A stretch of 7,816 nt of DNA from Ruminiclostridium sp. Lineage in GTDB: Bacteria > Bacillota > Clostridia > Oscillospirales > Oscillospiraceae. A program made the translations under genes and the position numbers. The DNA lies in NCBI GenBank assembly GCA_017560855.1, contig JAFZEB010000195.1, positions 1 to 7,816 of the forward strand. Direction: 5' to 3'. Shown here in pieces: positions 1-5,103 of the stretch (positions are counted from its first letter, which is position 1; each line of letters begins with the position of its first letter). The notes beneath the pieces were generated by a model that saw only the letters and a program-made list of their open reading frames with translations, made no database searches and had not been told where the DNA came from.

Positions 1-288
1 GACGGTCTGAATACCGGCCTGCAGAACGGCCATCCCCAGGCCCTCGCCCCGGTCCAGGGTCATGACCCGGCCCATCTGAGCGGTGGTCTTCTCCTTATAA
101 AAAGCTCTCAAATAGGCCCGGATGCCCCGGTCATCCCGAAGATACACGTGGAGGGCATCGTAGTCCACCCCGTCCACCTCCTGGTAGGGACAGGTCTGCT
201 CCACCACGAAGACCGCCGTCCGGACCTGCAAAATCTCATAGACCTCTCTGGCTGTCAGCTCATCAAAGGTTTTCACGATACATTCCAA
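1..288 (-). CDS. elaA: ElaA-type GNAT N-acetyltransferase, 5' part (runs off the left edge)
   Basis: The minus strand codes for 96 residues that continue past base 1. Residues 23-43 (VRTAVFVVEQTCPYQEVDG and on) are the hallmark of the ElaA family: an aromatic/valine core, then an EQ-CPYQ-DG block. Residues 73-90 carry a GRV strand and a RGEGLG acetyl-CoA pyrophosphate loop. ElaA proteins are small cytosolic GNAT enzymes that move acetyl from acetyl-CoA to an amine; the natural substrate is not known, and about 50 C-terminal residues are missing here. I chose the TTG at 288-286 because AGGAGG (301-296) sits 7 nt upstream. An in-frame GTG at 276-274 lies 19 nt from that site. The ATG at 283-281 is in another frame and stops after six codons. 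The gene is divergent from the acetyltransferase at 394. Confidence 0.85.
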   Translation of the reverse strand, partial: MECIVKTFDELTAREVYEILQVRTAVFVVEQTCPYQEVDGVDYDALHVYLRDDRGIRAYLRAFYKEKTTAQMGRVMTLDRGEGLGMAVLQAGIQTV

Positions 289-311
289 AAAATCCCCTCC
301 TTGTTTCCCCT

Positions 312-340
312 ATCATACCCGCCCCGACGGTCTTTGACAA
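312..340 (-). promoter_or_regulatory. Sigma-A-type promoter for the elaA-like gene
   Basis: On the minus strand, TTGTCA (340-335) and TATGAT (317-312) are 17 bp apart. Transcription would start near 305, only a few bases before the AGGAGG ribosome site. Its -35 box uses nearly the same bases as the plus-strand promoter for the gene at 394. Confidence 0.65.
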
Positions 341-363
341 GAGCCCCGTCCCTGTTGTATAAT
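334..363 (+). promoter_or_regulatory. Sigma-A-type promoter for the acetyltransferase at 394
   Basis: A perfect TTGACA (334-339) and a perfect TATAAT (358-363) are separated by 18 bp. Transcription would start near 370, just ahead of the AGGAGG site at 381-386. The -35 box overlaps that of the divergent elaA-like promoter. Confidence 0.8.
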
Positions 364-393
364 AAAGTATTATTCCACCAAGGAGGACCCGCC

Positions 394-915
394 ATGTTCC
401 GCAAAGCAGAACCCAGAGATCTGGACGCCATCGCTGCCATCTATGACCATATCCACGACAACGAAGAGGCCGGAAAAACCACCATCGGCTGGATCCGGTC
501 CATCTACCCCACCCGGGCTACGGCGCAGTCCTCCATCGAGATCGGGGATATGTACGTGGAAGAAGTGGAGGGCGTGGTGGTGGCTGCCGCCAAGATCAAC
601 CAGGAGCAGGTCCCCGAGTACGCCAATGCCCAGTGGCAGTGGGAGGCCCCCGAGGAAAAGATCCTGGTCCTCCACACCCTGGTGGTAGACCCCGAAAAAG
701 GCCGGGGCGGTTATGGCAAAGCCTTCGTGGCCTTCTACGAGGACATGGCCCGGAACATGGGCTGTCCCTACCTCCGCATGGATACCAATGTCCGCAACAC
801 CATCGCCCGCCAGCTCTACCAGGGCCTGGGCTATGCCGAGGTGGGCATCGTGGACTGCCAGTTCAATGGCATTCCCGGGGTCCAGCTGGTCTGCCTGGAA
901 AAGAAGGTCAATTGA
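394..915 (+). CDS. GNAT family N-acetyltransferase
   Basis: This 173-residue protein has the usual length and layout of a single-domain GNAT acetyltransferase. The N-terminal RKAEPRDLDAIAAIY helix region is typical. Residues 89-101 form the central strand (KILVLHTLVVDPE), followed by the acetyl-CoA loop at 103-110 (GRGGYGKA) and a long helix. Residues 126-150 (YLRMDTNVRNTIARQLYQGLGY) match the conserved end of the fold, where an Asn/Ala-rich helix and LYxxLGY contact CoA. The position usually held by Arg/Gln at the start of the loop is Gly103, a small departure. The ATG at 394 follows AGGAGG by 7 nt; the reading frame is open further upstream, but this ribosome site and the promoter fix the start. 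The substrate cannot be told. No terminator follows, so some transcripts may run into the gene at 974. Confidence 0.85.
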   Translation: MFRKAEPRDLDAIAAIYDHIHDNEEAGKTTIGWIRSIYPTRATAQSSIEIGDMYVEEVEGVVVAAAKINQEQVPEYANAQWQWEAPEEKILVLHTLVVDPEKGRGGYGKAFVAFYEDMARNMGCPYLRMDTNVRNTIARQLYQGLGYAEVGIVDCQFNGIPGVQLVCLEKKVN

Positions 916-941
916 CAAGACCCCCTCGTTTCCGCTATGAT
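912..941 (+). promoter_or_regulatory. Promoter for the DUF4234 membrane protein, overlapping the upstream stop codon
   Basis: TTGACA (912-917) and TATGAT (936-941) are 18 bp apart. The TGA stop of the acetyltransferase (913-915) lies inside the -35 box. The predicted start near 948 leaves a short leader before AAAGGA (959-964) and the ATG at 974. Confidence 0.7.
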
Positions 942-973
942 AACACTATACAAAATAGAAAGGATCTGACGCC

Positions 974-2107
974 ATGAACCAGCGTTCCATTGCGCCTGTC
1001 CCCCTCATTACGGCCATTGTCCTTTGTCTGGCCGCCCTCACCGAACTGACCTCCCTGGCCCGAGGGCTGACCCTTGGACTCACCTTCCTGTCCTCCTTCA
1101 GTGACCTGGTGACCTTCGCCGCCTATGTGTTCTTCGCCGTGGTCCTCTTCCTGAACCGGCGGGACATGCTCCTGTACCTGGCCCCGGCCGGGCTTGCCCT
1201 GGCGGCGGCCATCCGTATATTCACCGCCTCCTATACTGGTCTTTGGGCTGCCCATATGCTTTCCAACCTGTGCTTCCTGCTGGCCGCTCTGGTCCTGACT
1301 GCCTGGGCTGCCTGCCCCTATGTGGAGGCCCTGAAGAAGCACCGTCCGGTCACTGAGACTCTGTGGTTCCTGCCGGGCATCCTGGCCTTCGTCGCCGCCC
1401 TGCTGGCCACCCTGGCCTACATGCACATCGGCGGCTTCCTGGCCAACATCCTGGTGGTGGGCCTGTACTTCCTTATGGCCCTCACCGTGGTCTTCCCTGA
1501 TGGCAACCCCATGAGGGACCTGGAACCCCAGCCGGTCCAGACAGAGCACTCTGCCCCTGTGACCGAAGGTGAAGTTCCCGTGGAATCCCCCCTGCCTCAG
1601 GCTGACCTGCCCTTCTACGTCCCCAAGGTTTGGGATGGCCGCTGTGACATGCTCAAGCACATCCTGCTGCTGGTCTTCACCTTCGGGGTTTGGTACTGCA
1701 TCTGGATCTACCGGACCACCGGCTTCCTGAACGGTACCCGGGACCATCCCGACCGGAACCCCACCAACCAGCTGCTGCTGTGCATCTTTGTCCCCTTCTA
1801 CCTGATCTACTGGGTCTACCAGAGCGCAAAGCGCACCGATATCCAGGCGGCCGACAAGGGCATTCCCAGCGACCTGGGCATCCTGTGCCTGGTGATGGCC
1901 TTCTTCGTCCCCATGCTCCCCCCCATCCTCATGCAGGATAAGTTCAACCGTTTCTCCGAACCTGCCCAGACCGTCCAGGTGGCTGTCCGGGACCTGGATC
2001 CCCAGGAGCTCTCCGCCCGCCTGCGAGCCTACAAGCAGCTCCAGGAGGACGGCCTCATCTCCCCCGAGGATTACGAGGCAAAGAAAAACCAGCTTCTGAA
2101 TATTTAA
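974..2107 (+). CDS. Polytopic membrane protein with DUF4234-like domain and C-terminal SHOCT-like helix
   Basis: This 377-residue protein has three parts. Residues 1-175 are an unrecognised membrane domain with about six hydrophobic segments (roughly 10-28, 42-60, 66-84, 92-114, 129-149, 153-173). Residues 176-215 form a Pro/Glu-rich linker, likely cytoplasmic. Residues 219-325 resemble DUF4234: a lysine/histidine lead-in (MLKHILLLVFTFGVWYCIWIY), a TT-x-LN step, and two further hydrophobic segments near 267-283 and 300-320. Residues 341-376 (QELSARLRAYKQLQEDGLIS, then PEDYEAKKNQLL) match the SHOCT pattern, a short amphipathic module often found at protein termini and thought to aid oligomerisation. 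The ATG follows AAAGGA by 9 nt. The gene has its own promoter and terminator, so it is probably a single unit. Its function is unknown. The domain names come from memory of the family patterns, not from a search. Confidence 0.8.
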   Translation: MNQRSIAPVPLITAIVLCLAALTELTSLARGLTLGLTFLSSFSDLVTFAAYVFFAVVLFLNRRDMLLYLAPAGLALAAAIRIFTASYTGLWAAHMLSNLCFLLAALVLTAWAACPYVEALKKHRPVTETLWFLPGILAFVAALLATLAYMHIGGFLANILVVGLYFLMALTVVFPDGNPMRDLEPQPVQTEHSAPVTEGEVPVESPLPQADLPFYVPKVWDGRCDMLKHILLLVFTFGVWYCIWIYRTTGFLNGTRDHPDRNPTNQLLLCIFVPFYLIYWVYQSAKRTDIQAADKGIPSDLGILCLVMAFFVPMLPPILMQDKFNRFSEPAQTVQVAVRDLDPQELSARLRAYKQLQEDGLISPEDYEAKKNQLLNI

Positions 2108-2119
2108 CCCCCGCATTTT

Positions 2120-2152
2120 CAGGGCGTGCCGTTACAGCACGCCCTGTTCTTT
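2120..2152 (+). terminator. Intrinsic terminator after the DUF4234 gene
   Basis: A perfect 10-bp stem, CAGGGCGTGC (2120-2129) with GCACGCCCTG (2137-2146), encloses a 7-nt loop. The stem is followed by TTCTTT. It lies 12 bases after the stop codon at 2107. Confidence 0.88.
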
Positions 2153-2172
2153 GGGCAGGCAGCCTTCCATTT

Positions 2173-2208
2173 GCAGGTTTTCTCCCGCTTTACAACTGTA
2201 AAACCTGC
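2173..2208. promoter_or_regulatory. Nested inverted repeat with a TACA-NN-TGTA core (possible repressor operator)
   Basis: The outer arms GCAGGTTTT (2173-2181) and AAAACCTGC (2200-2208) are perfect 9-bp inverted repeats. Inside, TTTACA-AC-TGTAAA (2189-2202) is a perfect 6+6 palindrome. Its core, TACAACTGTA (2191-2200), matches the TACA-NN-TGTA operator known for BlaI/MecI/CopY-family winged-helix repressors. The two pairings overlap and would exclude one another in RNA. No promoter or gene start is obvious next to it, so the operator role is inferred. Confidence 0.35.
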
Positions 2209-2210
2209 CA

Positions 2211-2420
2211 TGTCATGTCACTTTCTCCGTCATTCCTGACACAAAAAGTAAGAATTGAATCTTCTCCTGCAAAAAAACTTTTCTTTCCTTTTTTGAAAAA
2301 TAATTTATTTCCCATCAAACATTCTTATATCCATGCAAATCAAGAGAAAACTTCCATTTTCCCTCGTATTTATCCGTATTTTCACCACAAAATATTCATT
2401 TTTTACTTTTTTCACCGCCA
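2211..2420. other. AT-rich non-coding tract upstream of the hyd promoter
   Basis: This stretch is rich in A- and T-runs, in sharp contrast to the GC-rich genes on both sides. It holds only a weak 69-codon open frame without a ribosome site, which I do not call. Small repeats are visible: CGTATTTATC/CGTATTTTCA in tandem at 2365-2384, and TTTTCACC at 2379-2386 and again at 2409-2416, 30 bp apart. It may act as an upstream activating (UP-like) or regulator-binding region for the hydrogenase operon. Confidence 0.5.
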
Positions 2421-2437
2421 TTGACAAAATGAACATT
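2391..2437. repeat. Imperfect inverted repeat reaching into the hyd promoter spacer
   Basis: AATATTCATTTT (2391-2402) and AAAATGAACATT (2426-2437) are inverted copies that match at 11 of 12 positions, with 23 nt between them. The right arm starts at the last base of the -35 box and fills most of the promoter spacer, so a protein bound there would block or alter RNA polymerase binding. The AT-rich setting makes chance matches more likely. Confidence 0.35.
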
Positions 2438-2449
2438 TAGGAGTATTAT
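2421..2449 (+). promoter_or_regulatory. Promoter of the hydCBA operon
   Basis: A perfect TTGACA (2421-2426) and TATTAT (2444-2449, five of six consensus bases) are 17 bp apart, with AT-rich DNA upstream. Transcription would start near 2456, giving a leader of about 250 nt before hydC. Confidence 0.75.
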
Positions 2450-2456
2450 AAACTTG

Positions 2457-2709
2457 CGTTTGTTACAGCACAATGACGGCGCGGGACACGTACAACTGCA
2501 AGACCTCCCCTTTTTGTTCTGCATTTCCCCCATAGAATGCAAGATTCAAAAAAACGGATTGCACTCTTTCTTCATGGCCGACAGGTTCACACCTCTGTCG
2601 GTCATCTGTACAATACCTGCCCTGTTCCCCCTTCCCAACAATGGGCCGGCAGAGAGTCTCCTCCCGCCGGACACGCATAAGTAATTTTATATGTAAAGGA
2701 GAGAGCCTT
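2457..2709 (+). other. Long 5' leader of the hydCBA transcript
   Basis: About 250 transcribed bases precede hydC and have no supported gene. Visible hairpins are CCGACAG/CTGTCGG (2578-2584 with 2595-2601) and CCGGC/GCCGG (2646-2650 with 2666-2670). CTTGC (2453-2457) can pair with GCAAG (2498-2502), although its first bases may lie upstream of the transcription start. TTGCACTC (2559-2566) can pair with GAATGCAA (2535-2542) with one mismatch, followed by TTTCTT. TGCAA at 2497-2501 could compete for TTGCA, so alternative folds are possible. A 20-codon ATG frame at 2473-2535 has no ribosome site. I recognise no known riboswitch class here. Confidence 0.45.
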
Positions 2710-3216
2710 ATGAGTCTGAGTCTGGAAAACCTGACCTGCAATTGTGATCATGGTAGCACTGACGAAGAGAAGTATGCTCTGATCGGCCAAATGATCGACG
2801 CATACAAGGACAAGGAAGGCAGCCTGATCCAGGTTCTGCACGCAGCCCAGGAGATCTACGGTTACCTTCCTCTGGAACTGCAGAAGTTCATCGCCCTGCG
2901 CATGAACAAGCCCCTGTCTGAGGTCAACGGCGTTGTCAGCTTCTATTCCTTCTTCTCCACCAAGGAACGCGGCGAGCACACCATCCATGTCTGCATGGGT
3001 ACTGCATGCTACGTCCGCGGCGCACAGAAGCTGGTGGAAGCACTGGAAGACAAGCTGGGTGTCGCAGTCGGTGAGGTTACCCCCGACAAGAAGTTCACCC
3101 TGGACGTGGCCCGCTGTATCGGCGCCTGCGGCCTGGCACCCGCCGTCATGGTGGATAACGATGTCCACAGACAGGTCCAGCCCTCCGGTATCGATGCCAT
3201 GCTGAAGCAGTATTAA
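2710..3216 (+). CDS. hydC: NAD(H)-linked [FeFe]-hydrogenase, gamma subunit HydC (NuoE-like, [2Fe-2S])
   Basis: HydC is the small thioredoxin-fold [2Fe-2S] subunit that docks on HydB, as NuoE does on NuoF in complex I. At 168 aa it has the usual length. Residues 20-65 form the helical N-terminal part (SLIQVLHAAQEIYGYLP is typical of NuoE). Residues 74-83 (GVVSFYSFFS) and 92-100 (IHVCMGTAC) are family hallmarks. The cluster ligands are Cys95, Cys100, Cys136 and Cys140, in the standard C-x4-C and C-x3-C spacing. The ATG at 2710 follows AAAGGAGAG by a good distance (AGGAG 2697-2701, 8 nt gap). The frame is open 23 codons further upstream without a ribosome site, so I reject the longer form. Cys10 and Cys12 with His14 near the N terminus are extra and unexplained. 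It is the first gene of the operon, 15 nt from hydB. Confidence 0.93.
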   Translation: MSLSLENLTCNCDHGSTDEEKYALIGQMIDAYKDKEGSLIQVLHAAQEIYGYLPLELQKFIALRMNKPLSEVNGVVSFYSFFSTKERGEHTIHVCMGTACYVRGAQKLVEALEDKLGVAVGEVTPDKKFTLDVARCIGACGLAPAVMVDNDVHRQVQPSGIDAMLKQY

Positions 3217-3217
3217 C

Positions 3218-3223
3218 GGGAGG
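3218..3223 (+). promoter_or_regulatory. Ribosome binding site that sets a GTG start for hydB
   Basis: GGGAGG at 3218-3223 lies 8 nt before the GTG at 3232. It covers the first base of an earlier in-frame GTG at 3223, which therefore cannot be the start. The longer reading would also add a TCA codon, a codon absent from the rest of hydB. Confidence 0.8.
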
Positions 3224-3231
3224 TGTCAATC

Positions 3232-5100
3232 GTGGCAAAAATCAACGATAAATACGATCTTTCGAGAATCAAGTATAATTATCGGTCTGAGATGGGCCGA
3301 TATGAGCACCACATCTACTTCTGCGCCGGCGCCGGCTGTATCTCCTGCGGCTGTGCTGACGTGGCACGTGGCGTGAAGGAATCTCTGGATGAGCTCGGCC
3401 TGAACGACAAGGTCAAGATGATCGAGACCGGTTGTATCGGTCTGTGCTCTCTGGGTCCTGTCATGCTGGTCATGCCTGAGCGCATCTTCTATGTGGGCCT
3501 GTCCCCCAAGAACATCGGCAAGGTCATCAAGACCCACTTCGTGGACGGCCAGATCGCAAAGAACTATTGCTATCAGGATCTGAAGACCAAGGAATACATC
3601 CCCTGCATCGACGACATCCCCTTCTACAAGGACCAGGTCCGCATCGCTCTGCAGGGCTGCGGCACCACTGAGTTCGACAAGATCGAGGCTTACATCGCCA
3701 CCGGCGGTTACGCCACCCTGCACAAGGCCATCACCGAGATGACCCCCCAGGAGGTCATCGACGAGGTCAAGAACTCCGTCCTGCGTGGTCGCGGCGGCGG
3801 CGGCTTCCCCACCGGCGTGAAGTGGCAGGCAGGTCACGATGCAGTGGCCGACCAGAAGTACATCGTCTGCAACGCCGACGAAGGCGACCCCGGCGCATTC
3901 ATGGACCGCTCCATCATCGAGGGTACCCCCCACAAGCTCATCGAGGGTATCATCCTGGGCGGCTATGCTATCGGCGCAACCAAGGGTTATGTGTACATCC
4001 GTGCTGAGTATCCCATCGCCGTCAACCGTCTGAGCAAGGCCATCGACCAGGCCCGCGCTATGGGTCTGCTGGACGAACCCCTGTTCGGCACTGACTTCCA
4101 GTTCAGCCTGGAGATCCGCATCGGCGCAGGCGCATTCGTCTGCGGCGAGGAGACCTCTCTGATGGAATCCATCGAAGGCCACCGTGGTGAGCCTCGCCAG
4201 AAGCCCCCCCTGCCCTTCCAGGCCGGCCTCTTCGGCAAGCCCACCATCATCAACAACGTTGAGACCTTCGCTAACATCCCCTACATCATCAAGCACGGCG
4301 CTGAGGGTTACACCCGTTACGGCCGTGTGGGCGCACACGGCACCAAGGTCTTCGCTCTGGCCGGCGACATCGTGAACGCCGGTATCATCGAAGTTCCCAT
4401 CGGCATGCCCATGCGCAACATCATCGAGAACATCGGCGGCGGCCTCATCGGCGGCAAGGAGTTCAAGGCAGCCCAGGTTGGCGGTCCCTCCGGCGGCTGT
4501 ATCACCGCAGCTGACATCGATGTCCCCATGGACTACTCCGAGCTGATCGCCAAGGGCGCTATGATGGGTTCCGGCGGTCTGATCGCCATGTCCACCGACA
4601 CCTGTATGGTCGACACCGCCCGCTTCTTCATGGACTTCGTGCAGGATGAGTCCTGCGGTAAGTGCGTGGCCTGCCGTATTGGTACCAAGCGCATGCTGGA
4701 GATCCTCCAGAGAATCACCAAGGGCGAAGGCAAGAAGGACGACATCGACCGTCTGCTGGAACTGGGCGCTGTTGTTAAGGACACCGCAATGTGTGGCCTG
4801 GGTCAGACTGCTCCCAACCCCATCCTGTCCACCATCCGTTACTTCCGTGACGAGTATGAGGCACACATCTTCGACCACCGCTGTCCCGCCGGCCGCTGCC
4901 AGGCTCTGACCGTCTTCGAGATCGATCCCCAGACCTGTATCGGCTGTACCCGCTGTAAGAAGCACTGCCCCACCCTGGCAATCACTGGCGAGCTGAAGCA
5001 CGCCCACGTTGTCGACCCTGCGCTTTGCATCGGCTGCGGCGCCTGCTACAGCAGCTGCCCCGTGGATGCAATCCATCCCACCAAGAGGGAGGAAAACTAA
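3232..5100 (+). CDS. hydB: NAD(H)-linked [FeFe]-hydrogenase, beta subunit HydB (NuoF-like flavoprotein)
   Basis: HydB is the flavin subunit that binds NAD(H) and passes electrons between it, HydC, HydA and, in bifurcating enzymes, ferredoxin. The 622-aa length fits the family. In order: an N-terminal thioredoxin-like [2Fe-2S] domain (Cys31, Cys36, Cys68, Cys72; Cys39 and Cys41 nearby); an FMN loop at 185-198 (RGRGGGGFPTGVKW); the CNADEGDPGAF segment at 213-223 and GAGAFVCGEET at 298-308 for NADH/FMN; a [4Fe-4S] site (Cys475, Cys478, Cys481, Cys521); then two ferredoxin-type [4Fe-4S] motifs, Cys569/572/575/579 and Cys599/602/605/609. His549, Cys551 and Cys556 between them could hold a metal, possibly the zinc reported for the Thermotoga complex; this is inferred. 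The start is GTG at 3232, 8 nt after GGGAGG. It lies 15 nt after hydC and 3 nt before hydA. Confidence 0.94.
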   Translation: MAKINDKYDLSRIKYNYRSEMGRYEHHIYFCAGAGCISCGCADVARGVKESLDELGLNDKVKMIETGCIGLCSLGPVMLVMPERIFYVGLSPKNIGKVIKTHFVDGQIAKNYCYQDLKTKEYIPCIDDIPFYKDQVRIALQGCGTTEFDKIEAYIATGGYATLHKAITEMTPQEVIDEVKNSVLRGRGGGGFPTGVKWQAGHDAVADQKYIVCNADEGDPGAFMDRSIIEGTPHKLIEGIILGGYAIGATKGYVYIRAEYPIAVNRLSKAIDQARAMGLLDEPLFGTDFQFSLEIRIGAGAFVCGEETSLMESIEGHRGEPRQKPPLPFQAGLFGKPTIINNVETFANIPYIIKHGAEGYTRYGRVGAHGTKVFALAGDIVNAGIIEVPIGMPMRNIIENIGGGLIGGKEFKAAQVGGPSGGCITAADIDVPMDYSELIAKGAMMGSGGLIAMSTDTCMVDTARFFMDFVQDESCGKCVACRIGTKRMLEILQRITKGEGKKDDIDRLLELGAVVKDTAMCGLGQTAPNPILSTIRYFRDEYEAHIFDHRCPAGRCQALTVFEIDPQTCIGCTRCKKHCPTLAITGELKHAHVVDPALCIGCGACYSSCPVDAIHPTKREEN

Positions 5101-5103
5101 GCT

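Noticed and set aside
148..393. Upstream in-frame extension of the acetyltransferase gene
   Set aside because: It crosses both promoters and the divergent elaA-like gene. The ATG at 394 has a perfect ribosome site.
935..2116. 393-residue open frame antisense to the DUF4234 gene
   Set aside because: Its composition (Gly, Gln, Glu and His runs) is that of a reversed GC-rich gene. The sense frame has a promoter, ribosome site, membrane segments and terminator.
2215..2424. 69-codon open frame in the AT-rich tract
   Set aside because: It has no ribosome site, its Phe/Lys/Ile/His-rich composition mirrors AT-rich DNA, and it runs into the hyd promoter.
2131..2471. Exact 10-mer GTTACAGCAC at 2131-2140 and 2462-2471
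   Set aside because: Many 10-base exact pairs are expected by chance in a window of this size, and the first copy is explained by the terminator.
2460..2473. Rex-like or other dyad TTGT-N6-ACAA near the hyd transcription start
   Set aside because: The right half does not match the TTAACAA half of a Rex site, and a 4+4 dyad is expected by chance.
2454..2684. 76-codon frame starting with TTG in the hyd leader
   Set aside because: The only candidate ribosome site (2439-2443) lies upstream of the predicted transcription start, and the product resembles nothing I know.
3226..5076. 616-residue open frame antisense to hydB
   Set aside because: It is in register with the sense codons and exists because TTA, CTA and TCA are absent. 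The product is low-complexity Gly/Asp/Val-rich sequence with no ribosome site or known family.
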